Source of the DNA: a bacterium
Lineage (GTDB): Bacteria; Myxococcota; UBA727; JAUIJE01
DNA: 64,000 bases
Direction: 5' to 3'
Assembly: GCA_030431455.1 (NCBI GenBank)
Contig: JAUIJE010000001.1
Coordinates: 62,001 to 126,000 of the forward strand
Positions 1 through 8,961 of this stretch are shown here, piece after piece; positions within the stretch are counted from its first letter, which is position 1; the number at the start of each line of letters is the position of its first letter. A program made the translations under genes and the position numbers. Under the pieces are notes generated by a model. It saw only the letters and a program-made list of their open reading frames with translations. It ran no database searches and was not told the DNA's origin.

Positions 1-191
1 CCAAGGGCCCGGTCATCGTCGCCGCCGACGCGGTGGGCGCGGGCGTGGGCGAACTCATCCTCTACGCCGCGGGCAGCTCGGCCCGCCAAACCACGGTGAC
101 CAAAAATCGCCCCGTCGACCACGTCATCATGGCCATCGTCGACGAGATCACCGAATCGGGCGACAAGCGGTACGAAAAAGCCACCGCCTGA
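1..191 (+). CDS. EutN/CcmL-type microcompartment vertex protein (partial, 3' end)
   Basis: Only the last 62 codons are in the window (reading from base 3 to the TGA at 189-191). The fragment contains [12 protein letters not shown], then [11 protein letters not shown], then [12 protein letters not shown]. This is the C-terminal half of the EutN/CcmL fold, which forms pentamers that cap the vertices of bacterial microcompartment shells. The next gene starts 17 nt downstream and encodes a microcompartment-type aldehyde dehydrogenase, followed by a pyrophosphatase and a shell protein, so this is one operon. The N-terminus lies outside the window and was not seen. Confidence 0.85.
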   Translation, partial: KGPVIVAADAVGAGVGELILYAAGSSARQTTVTKNRPVDHVIMAIVDEITESGDKRYEKATA

Positions 192-208
192 GGCGGTAGG
201 GAGCGGCC

Positions 209-1705
209 ATGGCGCAACACAACCTCTCCGACCAACGCCTCAACGAAATCGTCGAAAAGGTGGTCCAGCGCCTCGCCCCCCAGCTCGGGCACACGGGCCC
301 GGTGACCAACCCGCGGGCGACCCCGTCGCCGGGCAGCAACTGCGGTCCCGTGCCCCCGATGATCAATACCGGCGGGTACTCGGCCGGGCGCTTGGGCCAG
401 TTTGACGACGTGGACAGCGCGGTGGCCGCCGCGCGCCGGGCCCACGAGCAGCTGGTGCACAACGTGTCGCTCGAGCAGCGCCACAAGATCGTCGAGGCCT
501 TCCGCCAGGTGGTCCGCGACCACAACCAAGAACTGTCACACGGCGCGGTCCAGGAGACCGGCCTCGGCCGCGTGGCCCACAAGCTCAACAAGAATCTCCT
601 GGTCGCGAACAAGACCCCGGGCCCCGAGATTTTGACCCCCTGGGCCCAGACCGGCGACGACGGCCTCGTGCTCCGGGAGCGCGCCCCCTACGGCGTCATC
701 GCCGCCATCACCCCCACCACCAACGCCACCGAGACCATCATCTGCAACGGCATTGGGTTCGTGGCCGGCGGCAACGCCGCGGTGTTCAACGTGCACCCCT
801 CGGCCAAGCGCATCTGCGCCCGCATGGTCGAGCTCGCCAACCAAGCGATGGTGGCCGCGGGGGCTCCCGACAACCTGCTCTGCGTCATCCGGGAGCCCAC
901 CATCGAGTCCGCCAACACCCTGATGACCCACCCCGGCATCCGCCTGGTCGTCGTCACCGGCGGCCCCGGCGTGGTCAAGGCGGCGATGAGCTCGGGCAAA
1001 CGCGCGATCTGCGGCGGCCCCGGCAACCCCCCGGTGATCGTCGACGAGACCGCCAACATTCGCCAGGCGGCCCAGGGCATCATCAACGGGTGTTCGCTCG
1101 ACAACAACATTGTGTGCATCGCGGAAAAAGAGATCTTCTGCGTGGCCGACGTCGCCGACCTGCTCAAGCGGGAGATGGCGCAGTTCGGCGCGGTCGAGCT
1201 GTCCCGGGCGGAGATCACCAAGCTCGAGCGCGTGGTCCTGGCCGAGGACCGGGCCCACCCCAACAAAGACTGGGTCGGCAAAGACGCGGCCAAAATCGCC
1301 GCCGCCATCGGCAAGCGCGTGCCCGACGACACCCTGATCCTGCTGTGCGAAGTGGACGGCGAGGACCACCCCTTCATCCAATCGGAGCTGCTCATGCCGG
1401 TGCTGGGCATGGTGCGGGTCAAAGACGTCGACACCGCCATCGACGCCGGGGTGCGGGCCGAGCACGGCTTTGGCCACACCGCGGCGATGTACTCGACCAA
1501 CATCGATTCGCTGCACAAGATGGCCCGGGCCTTTGACGGGTCGATCTTCGTCAAGAACGCGCCCACCTACGCGGGCCTGGGCCTCGGCGGCGAGGGCTAC
1601 ACCAGCTTCACCATCGCCAGCCCCACCGGCGAGGGGCTGACCACCGCGCACCATTTCACCCGCGAGCGGCGCTGCACGCTCAAGGACCACTTCCGGATCG
1701 TGTGA
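209..1705 (+). CDS. CoA-acylating aldehyde dehydrogenase of EutE/PduP type (microcompartment-associated)
   Basis: The protein has 498 aa, close to the usual length of EutE/PduP. This family oxidises an aldehyde to the acyl-CoA with NAD+ inside a metabolosome. The likely catalytic Cys is C303 in SLDNNIVCIAEKEIF, matching the DNN-x-x-C-IAEKE motif of the family. The first about 22 residues (MAQHNLSDQRLNEIVEKVVQ) look like an amphipathic helix followed by a Pro/Gly-rich linker, as in encapsulation peptides that target cargo to the shell. The flanking vertex and shell genes support that location. The aldehyde substrate cannot be told from the sequence, because no signature enzyme (diol dehydratase, ammonia lyase, aldolase) is visible in the window. 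The start follows GGTAGGGAG by about 8 nt. Confidence 0.92.
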   Translation: MAQHNLSDQRLNEIVEKVVQRLAPQLGHTGPVTNPRATPSPGSNCGPVPPMINTGGYSAGRLGQFDDVDSAVAAARRAHEQLVHNVSLEQRHKIVEAFRQVVRDHNQELSHGAVQETGLGRVAHKLNKNLLVANKTPGPEILTPWAQTGDDGLVLRERAPYGVIAAITPTTNATETIICNGIGFVAGGNAAVFNVHPSAKRICARMVELANQAMVAAGAPDNLLCVIREPTIESANTLMTHPGIRLVVVTGGPGVVKAAMSSGKRAICGGPGNPPVIVDETANIRQAAQGIINGCSLDNNIVCIAEKEIFCVADVADLLKREMAQFGAVELSRAEITKLERVVLAEDRAHPNKDWVGKDAAKIAAAIGKRVPDDTLILLCEVDGEDHPFIQSELLMPVLGMVRVKDVDTAIDAGVRAEHGFGHTAAMYSTNIDSLHKMARAFDGSIFVKNAPTYAGLGLGGEGYTSFTIASPTGEGLTTAHHFTRERRCTLKDHFRIV

Positions 1706-2256
1706 TGCATCTTTGGCATGACGTCCCCATCGGCGACGGCGCCCCCCGGGTCATCACCTGCGTGATCGAAATCCCCCGGGGCGGTCGCGTCAAATACGAA
1801 CTCGACCACGAGCTCGGCATCCTGCGCGCCACCCGCGTGCTGTACGGGGCGGTGCACTACCCCGCCAACTACGGCTTTATTCCACAGACATTGGGCGACG
1901 ACGGCGACGCCCTCGATTGCATCGTGCTCGGCCAGGAGCCCATCGTGCCCGGCGCGCTCGTCACCGCGCGGGTCATCGGGGTGATGCCCATGGTGGACAG
2001 CGGCGAAGCCGACGACAAAATCATCTGCATCCAGAACGGCGACCCCGGCTTCGACACCGTGCGCAGCCTCGACGACCTGCCCCCGTTCCGCATGAACGAG
2101 GTGATGCGCTTCTTCGGGGACTACAAAGCCCTCGAGGGCAAAGAGGTCAAGGTCGCCGCCCCCCACGACACCGCCGCGGCGGTGAAGGTGGTCGAACGCT
2201 GCATGGGCCAGTACCAACAAGAGCGGCTTCACCTGCTGAACCAGAAAGACGCCTAG
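1705..2256 (+). CDS. ppa: Inorganic pyrophosphatase, family I
   Basis: The 183-aa protein is a soluble family I pyrophosphatase, which hydrolyses PPi to two phosphates with Mg2+. It shows the metal-binding signature DGDALDC in GDDGDALDCIVLG, the early VIEIPRGGRVKYE segment, and PANYGFIPQT. The ATG at 1705 overlaps the stop of the aldehyde dehydrogenase in a TGATG arrangement, so the two are probably translationally coupled; a GTG at 1702 is an alternative start. It ends directly before the shell-protein start at 2257. Placement inside a microcompartment operon is unusual for a housekeeping enzyme and suggests a role in PPi removal linked to that pathway. No encapsulation extension is obvious. 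Confidence 0.93.
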   Translation: MHLWHDVPIGDGAPRVITCVIEIPRGGRVKYELDHELGILRATRVLYGAVHYPANYGFIPQTLGDDGDALDCIVLGQEPIVPGALVTARVIGVMPMVDSGEADDKIICIQNGDPGFDTVRSLDDLPPFRMNEVMRFFGDYKALEGKEVKVAAPHDTAAAVKVVERCMGQYQQERLHLLNQKDA

Positions 2257-2826
2257 ATGAGCGGTGCCTCGGCGCCGGTCATGGAGGCGGTGGCGCTGGT
2301 CGAGATCGAGGCCATCGCCCGCGGCTACGTCGTGCTCGACGCGCTGGCCAAGCGGGCCGAGGTCAACGTGGCCTGGGCCCGGGCGGTGACCCCGGGGAAG
2401 TTTTGTATTCTGTTTGGCGGCGATGTGGCCGCCACCGAGGAGGCCCTGGACGCGGCCCGGGAGGCGGCGGGTTCGTTGCTGATCGACGAGCTGTGGTTGC
2501 CCTATGCCCACCCCGGCTTGTTGCGCGCGGTGGCGGGCAAGGCCGGGGCGGAGCCGGGTGAAGCCATTGGCATTGTGGAGACCGCCACCGTGGCGTCGTG
2601 TGTGCGGGCCGCGGACGCGGCGCTCAAGGCCACCGAGGTGGGGGTGCTCAAGATGCACCTCGCGCTCGGCATCGGGGGCAAAGGCTATTTTAATCTCGCG
2701 GGGGTGCTCGCGGATGTGGACGCGGCCCTGGAGGCGGCGCGGTCGGTGACCCCCGACGACAAGGTGGTGGGCGTCGAGCTCATCGCCCAGCCCCACCGCG
2801 AGGTGCGCGGCCACTTCTCCGATTGA
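2257..2826 (+). CDS. Tandem-domain trimeric microcompartment shell protein (BMC-T, PduT-like)
   Basis: The protein has 189 aa with two BMC domains. The first is around VALVEIEAIARGYVVLDALA to LIDELWLPYAH, and the second starts at AIGIVETATVASCVRAAD and includes ALGIGGKGYFNLAG. The arrangement and length match PduT and the Haliangium trimeric shell proteins, which form pseudohexameric tiles. PduT has a Cys just before PGKF (C38) that binds an Fe-S cluster at the pore; here the residue is Thr (AVTPGKF), so the cluster is not expected. The ATG directly follows the pyrophosphatase stop codon. It is the last gene of the operon; the next gene is on the other strand. Confidence 0.9.
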   Translation: MSGASAPVMEAVALVEIEAIARGYVVLDALAKRAEVNVAWARAVTPGKFCILFGGDVAATEEALDAAREAAGSLLIDELWLPYAHPGLLRAVAGKAGAEPGEAIGIVETATVASCVRAADAALKATEVGVLKMHLALGIGGKGYFNLAGVLADVDAALEAARSVTPDDKVVGVELIAQPHREVRGHFSD

Positions 2827-2838
2827 TGCCGGGAGCGG

Positions 2839-5667
2839 TCAGGGGCAGGGGGGACTGAGCACGCTGACGCCGTGGTCGGTGGCGAAGTAGCGCAAACCGT
2901 CGACGAGCTCGAGGTCGTAGGCGGTCTCGCCCAGATCCAGCAATTGATGGAGAGCGGGCGGATCGGAGGTGACGAACTCGGCCGCCCCCGCGGCGCAGGA
3001 CACGGTGACGATGTCGCCGGTCCAGTCGAGGATCTGGTAGGGAAAGGCGCCGGTCCCGGCGGGTTGAAAACCGGCGGAGTAGGGCAGCTCGACAATGTCA
3101 CTGCCTGATACCGTGTAGCGACGCATCCAGCCGGGGCCGATGTCGAGGAGCAGGTCGCCTTGCACCGCCCAGAGGTGGTAGGGGTGGTCGTAGGTGGCGG
3201 TGGGGTGGCTGGCCAGGGTGGCCGGGGCTTGGGGGTTGCTGATGTCCACCGCGAACACCGCGGTGCCGACGTTGACCACCAAGCGGTCCTCGTGACCGGC
3301 GAGGTGAATGGCCTCATTGCCGTACAGGGGAACGTCGCTGGTGACCTGCCAGGTGCCGGCGGGCGCCCAGGGGGAGCTTCCGTCCGCGGGGGAGGGCACG
3401 GACCCGAGGTCGTGAAGCGTGACCACAATGGCATTGTCATCGTTCTGGCTGCGGATGCGGGCGGTGGCGAGGGTGTGGCCGACCTGAACGATGTTGTGGG
3501 ACAGCGCGTCCCCGGGGAGCCCCGCGGGGAGGGCCAGCGCCGGGGCGGCGGTGAACGCCGGCCCCGCCACAGGGTCGAACGCCACCGCGTCGACGTGCGC
3601 GGGATCGAGCTGGTGGCGTTCGGGGGCGATGCCGCCCAGCGGGCGGAGGAGCGTGGCCGCGCCCCCGGTGAGCGTGACCAGTGACGACGACGTGCGCAGG
3701 GGCAGCGGGAACGGGGGCGAAAACACCGGGGCGGCGGCGACGGTGGTGTCGATGAGGCTCACGGTGTCCGCCCCCACGAGCAACAAGGCGTGTTCGCCCA
3801 GGGGGACGAACTGGCCGCTCCGGCGGTGGGAGAGATCGACCGGGGACAGGGGCGCGCCGAGGTCGCCGCCCACGACTTGGCCGAGGCGCAGGCTGTGCCA
3901 GCCGGGCGGTTGGTAGGCAAAGAGGTCGTCGACGAGAAACGCGGCCCCGGGGACGCTGGTGTCGGTGGGGGCCAGCTCCGGCAACGGTTGCAGCGAGGCC
4001 GCGTCACCCACGGCCCCGACGAACACCGCGTGAGGGGGCGCGTGGTCGGGGGCGAAGGTCACGGCCGCGAGGAGCGTCTTGCCCGAGAGGCTGACGTCCC
4101 ACCGGGAGAACCCTTCGGGCGGCTCGATGACCCGGATGGGGCTGAGGGTGTCCAAGTCGTACACGTGGATGGGGCCGTCCCATTCGGAGGTGACCAGGCG
4201 GCCGTCCGCGACGAACACGTCGTCGGCGGGGGCGATGTCGACCTCGGCTTGCCACACCGGCGCGGCGGGGGTGCTGACGTCGTAGAGGTACAGCCGGCCG
4301 CCGGACAGGACCACCAGGCGCGCCCCCGGCGCGTCGATGGCCAACGACCGCACCGGTGACTCAAACGCGAGGTTGGTGTCGGGCACCAACGCGGCTCCGG
4401 CGACGTGCGAGACGTGAAGCGGGTCCAGCCAAGCGTGGCGCGCGGAGTAGATGGTGTCGCCCAGCAACGCGTAGGTGTCGTCGCCGAGGATGCCCACCTC
4501 GACAAAGCCGCCGTCGGCCCCCGGTGCATACACATACGTGGCCGTGCCCGAGGTCAGCTTGCGGGCGAGCAACAGGTCGCTGGCGACGTGGCCGACCACG
4601 CGGTGCACGGCGCGATCGATTTGTTGCTCGGACGCCACAGCCCACACCCCGTCCGCCCGGTGGAGGCGCCGCAGCCACCCGCCCCCGGCGGTGGTGTTGT
4701 TCCAGGTGCGCCCGGGGTCAAACATCACCGCCTCGTCGTCGTACGCGGTCAGGCTGCTCTGGGCCCCACCGGGAAACACCGTCTGGTTGACCACGGCGAC
4801 GGGGTCGAGCGCCGGCGTGCTGACGCACACCCCGGCCTCGCACACGTCGTCGGTGCACACATCGTCGTCGGTACAGGGCGAGCCCTCGGGGATGGGCACG
4901 GCCACACAGGTCCCGGCTTGGCACAGAGGAATGCTGTCGCAGGGGGTGGCGACGCCGCACACGGTGTTGTCCGCCGCGGTGGGGTGCACGCACCCGTCGT
5001 CGGTGCACACGTCGTCGGTGCAGGGGTCGTCGTCCGCGCAGGCCCCGGCCACGTCCCGTTCGGTGCAGCCCAGCTCGGGATCGCACACCCCCTCGCGACA
5101 GGGCGAGGTCGCGGGGCACACCGCCGCCGTCCCGAGACATTGCCCTTCGTGGCACCGCGCGGCGGTGAGGCACGCGTTGTCCGCACCGCACGCCCGGTCG
5201 TGGAAGGTGTGGGCACAGGGGGCGCCGGGCTCGCCCACGAAGGTGTCGTCGGTGCATTCGTTGTCGTCGTCACACGAGGGCAAGGCCACGCCCCGTCCGG
5301 ACACCCGGCGCTCCGCCTCGGTGTCGTCCCCGCGCGCGCGCAACGTCGCCTCCGCGGGTCCCGGCGCGAGGGGGCCGAACCGGACCAGCACGCTCGTCTG
5401 CTCGCCGGGGCCGAGGCGGTCTGCGCCGGCGCGCGCCGAGAACATCGCCCCGTCCACCGCCACCTGGAGCGACGTGGGCGCGCCCCCGACGTTGGTCACG
5501 GTCACGCGCTGCGCGCCGACGGTCCCCGCCCAGACATCGCCAAAGTTGACCTCGGCCTCGTCAAACGCGAGCCGCGGGCGCAGCTGGCCGAGGCCGTCCG
5601 CGCCCGGGCCGCAGCCGCCGAGACCGGCGAGCAGGGAGACCAGAATGCAGGCGAGAGGGCGCGTCAT
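2839..5667 (-). CDS. Large lipoprotein: ASH-like domain, Cys-rich repeats, beta-propeller-like region
   Basis: I chose the ATG at 5667, giving 942 aa that begin with a lipoprotein signal (MTRPLACILVSLLAGLGGC, lipobox LGGC). Residues about 30-120 resemble an ASH/HYDIN immunoglobulin-like domain (VNFGDVWAGTVGAQRVTVTN). About 125-265 is rich in paired Cys with CTDD and CVHP motifs, as seen in myxobacterial surface proteins. The rest is a long series of beta-rich segments with LVIVD-like features (YDVSTPAAPVWQAEVDI, FAVDISNPQAPATLASHP), suggesting a propeller. It is probably anchored in the outer membrane and may bind ligands; no catalytic motif was seen. The reading frame extends upstream of 5667, but that part has no signal sequence and was rejected. 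Confidence 0.75.
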   Translation of the reverse strand: MTRPLACILVSLLAGLGGCGPGADGLGQLRPRLAFDEAEVNFGDVWAGTVGAQRVTVTNVGGAPTSLQVAVDGAMFSARAGADRLGPGEQTSVLVRFGPLAPGPAEATLRARGDDTEAERRVSGRGVALPSCDDDNECTDDTFVGEPGAPCAHTFHDRACGADNACLTAARCHEGQCLGTAAVCPATSPCREGVCDPELGCTERDVAGACADDDPCTDDVCTDDGCVHPTAADNTVCGVATPCDSIPLCQAGTCVAVPIPEGSPCTDDDVCTDDVCEAGVCVSTPALDPVAVVNQTVFPGGAQSSLTAYDDEAVMFDPGRTWNNTTAGGGWLRRLHRADGVWAVASEQQIDRAVHRVVGHVASDLLLARKLTSGTATYVYAPGADGGFVEVGILGDDTYALLGDTIYSARHAWLDPLHVSHVAGAALVPDTNLAFESPVRSLAIDAPGARLVVLSGGRLYLYDVSTPAAPVWQAEVDIAPADDVFVADGRLVTSEWDGPIHVYDLDTLSPIRVIEPPEGFSRWDVSLSGKTLLAAVTFAPDHAPPHAVFVGAVGDAASLQPLPELAPTDTSVPGAAFLVDDLFAYQPPGWHSLRLGQVVGGDLGAPLSPVDLSHRRSGQFVPLGEHALLLVGADTVSLIDTTVAAAPVFSPPFPLPLRTSSSLVTLTGGAATLLRPLGGIAPERHQLDPAHVDAVAFDPVAGPAFTAAPALALPAGLPGDALSHNIVQVGHTLATARIRSQNDDNAIVVTLHDLGSVPSPADGSSPWAPAGTWQVTSDVPLYGNEAIHLAGHEDRLVVNVGTAVFAVDISNPQAPATLASHPTATYDHPYHLWAVQGDLLLDIGPGWMRRYTVSGSDIVELPYSAGFQPAGTGAFPYQILDWTGDIVTVSCAAGAAEFVTSDPPALHQLLDLGETAYDLELVDGLRYFATDHGVSVLSPPCP

Positions 5668-5819
5668 GCCGAACGGTACCGCATGAACGGGACCGCGCCG
5701 TGCCGACGATGTGCGTCCCTGGCTGGTACTGCGCCCGTCGTCGACGAGGGCGCATGGGGCCGCGGTCCGTTCGGGGGGGCCGGACAACGCTCTGCCCGGC
5801 TTTGCCCCAATCGCGCAGA

Positions 5820-7448
5820 TCAGGCCGCGCGGGGGGTGCGGTCGCTTTGCTCGCCGAACACCGCGTCGACGAGCACGGGCACCACCGGCGCGATTTGGCC
5901 TTGGGACAGCTCACCCATCAGACACAGCTGCACCCAGTTTTTGTCGACCAGGTACTGGCTGTGGGCGCTGAGCAAAAAGCCCGCGGCCTCGGCGGTCTTG
6001 GCCACCTCCACCGACGAGACGTGCGGGGGCAGGGCCAGGGTGAGCACCACCGGGTTGTTCTGCTCGACGGGGAGCAGGGGCTCGAGGCCCCCTTGTTTGA
6101 GCTCTTCGCGCAGCCACAGCCCGAGGTCGCGACGACGCTGCAGGCGCGCGGGGTCGTCCTTCACGTTCTGCAGGGCGGCCTTGAGGGCGTAGATGAGGTT
6201 GCTGTTCTGCGTGAAGGCGATGCCGCCGCTGGCGAGGTATTTGCCGAGGTCGAAATACCGGGGGAGGCGGTCGTCGGGCTCGACCAGCTCGTCGTGAAAC
6301 ACGATGGCGAGGCCGGAGAAGCTCTGCAGGGCCTTACCCGAGGTCCCCGCGGCGAACTTCACGCCCTCGAGGTCGACGGGCACCGCGCCAATGGAGCTGA
6401 TCGCGTCCAGGCACAGCGACAGGTCGTGGGCCTTGGCCACGCGCTTGAGCAGGTCGAGATCCTGGAGCATGCCGGTCGAGGTCTCGCAGTGCACGGCCCA
6501 GAGCCAGCCGCAGTCGGACAGGTCGCGGCCGGCGAAGTCTTCTTCGGTGAAGGGCACGCCCCAGGGCTTTTGGATGACCTCGTAGTCGAGCCCGAACCGC
6601 TTGGCGTGGTCGACCAGCCGGGTGCCGAACTCGCCGTTGTTGAGGATGATGCCCTTTTGGCCCATGCGCAGGATCTGGCCCGCGACAATTTCATTGGCGA
6701 GGGTCCCGGAGCCGAGGAACAGGCTCGCGTGTTGGGCGTTGACGAAGGCGGCCAAGTCTTGGCGCAGCCCGTTGAAGTCCTTGATGAACTGCTCGCCGCG
6801 GTGGCTGATGGGGGTCTCGGAGAACGCTTGCTTCACGTTCTCTTTGAGGGTGACGGGGCCGGGGAGCAGGTTGGTCTGGATGCCGGCGAGGAAGTCGCTG
6901 GGCAGAATCTTGGCGAAGTCTTGCATTTTTTCCATCTGCTGCTCGATGCGCAACATCATGGGCTGAAACTGCGCGCCCTCTTCGCCCACCAGGGGCCCAA
7001 ACGGCTTGAACCCAATGCGCTTGTACAGGCGTTGCTGCAGGGTGGTGCCGGAGATGACCGCGCTGTCGTACCCGAGGGCGCGCTGGGTCTGGAACATCAA
7101 CATGCCCAGGCCGAGGAACACCTTGGTCCCGCGGTGCTCTTTGTCGACGGCGAGCAGGCGAATCTCGACCGGCTTGCGCCCCGGGCCCATGTGGGCGTCG
7201 AGGTCGGGGAGCTTGTGATCGAGGGAGAACGGGCGCTTGCCGCGCGCCGACATCATGCCCACCACTTCATCGCCGAGCTTGCAGATGACGTAGGTGTTCT
7301 CCTCGTGGAACTTGTCGATCAGCTTGCCGTCTTTGCGCTCGGTGTGTTGCGGAATCTCGTCCACAAACGTGCGGTGGTTGAGACGGAAAATCTGCTCCAT
7401 CTCTTCGGGCTCGGTGGCGATTTTAAAAGTGTAACGATGGTCAGCCAT
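5820..7448 (-). CDS. GNAT-like acyltransferase fused to class V PLP aminotransferase
   Basis: The protein has 542 aa. Residues 1-185 look like a GNAT/N-acyl amino acid synthase domain (MEQIFRLNHRTFVDEIPQH, then VEIRLLAVDKEHRGTKVFLG). Residues about 190-540 are a fold-type I class V aminotransferase with the likely Schiff-base Lys at K372 in GTSGKALQSFSG and the preceding CLDAISSIGA. Relatives of the second part include serine-glyoxylate and 2-aminoethylphosphonate aminotransferases. The start overlaps the end of plsY by 8 nt, so the two are coupled. The fusion plus PlsY suggests synthesis of an acylated amino compound or lipid; this is inference, and the substrates are unknown. Confidence 0.78.
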   Translation of the reverse strand: MADHRYTFKIATEPEEMEQIFRLNHRTFVDEIPQHTERKDGKLIDKFHEENTYVICKLGDEVVGMMSARGKRPFSLDHKLPDLDAHMGPGRKPVEIRLLAVDKEHRGTKVFLGLGMLMFQTQRALGYDSAVISGTTLQQRLYKRIGFKPFGPLVGEEGAQFQPMMLRIEQQMEKMQDFAKILPSDFLAGIQTNLLPGPVTLKENVKQAFSETPISHRGEQFIKDFNGLRQDLAAFVNAQHASLFLGSGTLANEIVAGQILRMGQKGIILNNGEFGTRLVDHAKRFGLDYEVIQKPWGVPFTEEDFAGRDLSDCGWLWAVHCETSTGMLQDLDLLKRVAKAHDLSLCLDAISSIGAVPVDLEGVKFAAGTSGKALQSFSGLAIVFHDELVEPDDRLPRYFDLGKYLASGGIAFTQNSNLIYALKAALQNVKDDPARLQRRRDLGLWLREELKQGGLEPLLPVEQNNPVVLTLALPPHVSSVEVAKTAEAAGFLLSAHSQYLVDKNWVQLCLMGELSQGQIAPVVPVLVDAVFGEQSDRTPRAA

Positions 7449-8031
7449 GGCTCACTCCAGCCGCTGCGCGGGGACGCAAGTATTCCGCGAAGTTCTCCCG
7501 GTGGGCGAAGAGCACGAGGCCCACGACCACCACGAGTCCCGACACGATCCACATGTCGGCAGAAAAAAGCACCGCGGTGACGGGCACCGCGACAAATCCG
7601 ATGAGAAAACTGAACGACATCCGCCGCAACAGGGCATAGCTGCCGAGCCACAACACGACGTGTCCGATGCCGGTGGGGACGAAGAGGGCGGCGCACACCC
7701 CGATCAAAGAGGCCAGCCCCTTGCCCCCCCGGAACCGCAAAAACACCGGCCAGATGTGGCCGACGATGACGAGGACCGCGGCCCCGGCGAGCCAGGGCGA
7801 GGGCAGCTCCATCAGGCGCCCGGCGAGCACGACGAGCAGGCCCTTGAGGAAGTCGAACACAAACGTGGCCACCGCCGCGGCTTTGCCCGCGGCTCGTCCG
7901 GCGTTGCGCGCCCCGACGTTGCCCGAGCCGACCTGGCGGATGTCTTGCTCGGTGAGCAGACGCACCACCCAGTACCCGGCGCAAAGCGAGCCGATGAGGT
8001 ACGCAGATGTAAGATAGACCGCGCCAGTCAC
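7441..8031 (-). CDS. plsY: Glycerol-3-phosphate acyltransferase PlsY
   Basis: PlsY is an inner-membrane enzyme that moves an acyl group from acyl-phosphate to glycerol-3-phosphate, the first step of phospholipid synthesis. The sequence shows the family motifs GSGNVGARNAGR (usually GSGNPGATN) and FRGGKGLAS, plus several hydrophobic segments. I chose the GTG at 8031, which places the first membrane helix (AYLIGSLCAGYWVVRL) near the N-terminus as in other PlsY and gives 196 aa. A GTG at 8109 in the same frame would add 26 residues. The His usual near the third motif is present as GHIWPVF. It overlaps the acyltransferase-aminotransferase start. Confidence 0.88.
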   Translation of the reverse strand: MTGAVYLTSAYLIGSLCAGYWVVRLLTEQDIRQVGSGNVGARNAGRAAGKAAAVATFVFDFLKGLLVVLAGRLMELPSPWLAGAAVLVIVGHIWPVFLRFRGGKGLASLIGVCAALFVPTGIGHVVLWLGSYALLRRMSFSFLIGFVAVPVTAVLFSADMWIVSGLVVVVGLVLFAHRENFAEYLRPRAAAGVSHG

Positions 8032-8217
8032 GCCGTGAGAGCCCCCGAACAGCTGCCGATCGATACCGGCTGGAAATGGCCCCGACAAGACGTATCCCCA
8101 AAAAAACACTAAGGAATTCGGTCACTCCCACACACGTTTGCCACCGCTTTTTCACACCAGGAAAGGGGCTGTTTGCGTACCTGGTTACATAACTGTCAAC
8201 GAGCCCATGCGGCCTGC

Positions 8218-8250
8218 ACAAAACGCCCCGCGCGGGGCGGGGCGTTTTGT
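8218..8250 (-). terminator. Intrinsic terminator downstream of clpP-like gene
   Basis: Positions 8218-8231 and 8237-8250 form a perfect 14-bp inverted repeat (ACAAAACGCCCCGC) with a 5-nt loop. Read on the minus strand it follows the clpP-like stop and ends in GGGGCGTTTTGT, a GC stem with a short U run. The symmetrical A and T ends mean it could work in both directions. Confidence 0.75.
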
Positions 8251-8265
8251 GGTGTGAAGGGGGGC

Positions 8266-8862
8266 TCAGTCGAGGTCGCGCCGGGACTGCACCACCCGCT
8301 TCACCAGCCCGTACTCCTGGGCTTCTTGGGCGCTGAGCCAGAAATCACGCAGGGCGTCATTGGTGACGTCGTCGCGGGACCGGCCGGTGTGGCGCTCCAC
8401 AATGGTGTTGTAACGCTCCCGCAGCTTCATGATCTCGCGGGCGGTGATGTCGATGTCGCTGGCCTGGCCGCGGGTGGCGGTGGAGGGCTGGTGCAACAAG
8501 AAGCGTGAGTGCTCCAGGGAGAAGCGTTGATCGTCGTCGGCGCCGAGGTAGATCAGCACCGCCGAGCTCGCCACAATGCCATTGGCAATGGTGCGGATGG
8601 GGCACCGGGAAAACCGGAACAGGTCGTAGATCGCGAACCCCGAGTCGGCGGACCCGCCGGGGGAATTGACCAGGACGTCGATGGGGGCATCGGGGTCGTC
8701 TTGCTCGAGCAGGGTGACCATGGTCGCCACCCGCCGGAACAGCTTATCGGTCACGGTCTCGGACACGATGATGGTCCGGGCCTTGAGCAAGCGGGCGTTC
8801 ATGCCGCCCTTGAGCTCCTTGTCGCCGTTGTTGTCGTTGTCGTCGTCGTCCAAGCGCCACAT
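8266..8862 (-). CDS. clpP: ClpP-family serine protease
   Basis: The protein has 198 aa, the usual ClpP length. ClpP forms a double heptamer barrel that degrades proteins fed by Clp ATPases. Visible family motifs are VNSPGGSADSG, the nucleophile region NGIVASSAVLIYLGA (usual GMAASM), the active-site His in RFLLHQPS, and WLSAQEAQEYGLVKRV near the C-terminus. The N-terminus has an unusual Asp/Asn run (LDDDDNDNNGD). No Clp ATPase is adjacent, so this may be a secondary ClpP paralogue rather than the main one. A clear terminator follows. Confidence 0.85.
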   Translation of the reverse strand: MWRLDDDDNDNNGDKELKGGMNARLLKARTIIVSETVTDKLFRRVATMVTLLEQDDPDAPIDVLVNSPGGSADSGFAIYDLFRFSRCPIRTIANGIVASSAVLIYLGADDDQRFSLEHSRFLLHQPSTATRGQASDIDITAREIMKLRERYNTIVERHTGRSRDDVTNDALRDFWLSAQEAQEYGLVKRVVQSRRDLD

Positions 8863-8961
8863 ATCCGCTCCTTTGCGCGTCGATGCGCCTCGGGAACATA
8901 GCCATCCCCCGGGGGATTTTCATCCGCAAAAACGCACCCCCCGCGCCGGGGCTGGGCCGGC

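Noticed and set aside
8171..8199. TTGACA at 8194-8199 (minus strand) as a plsY promoter
   Set aside because: The -35 match is perfect, but the sequence 17 bp on (GCAAAC) is a poor -10 element.
8904..8917. Palindrome ATCCCCCGGGGGAT between porin and clpP genes as a terminator
   Set aside because: There is no loop and no U run on the minus strand; it may be chance in GC-rich DNA.
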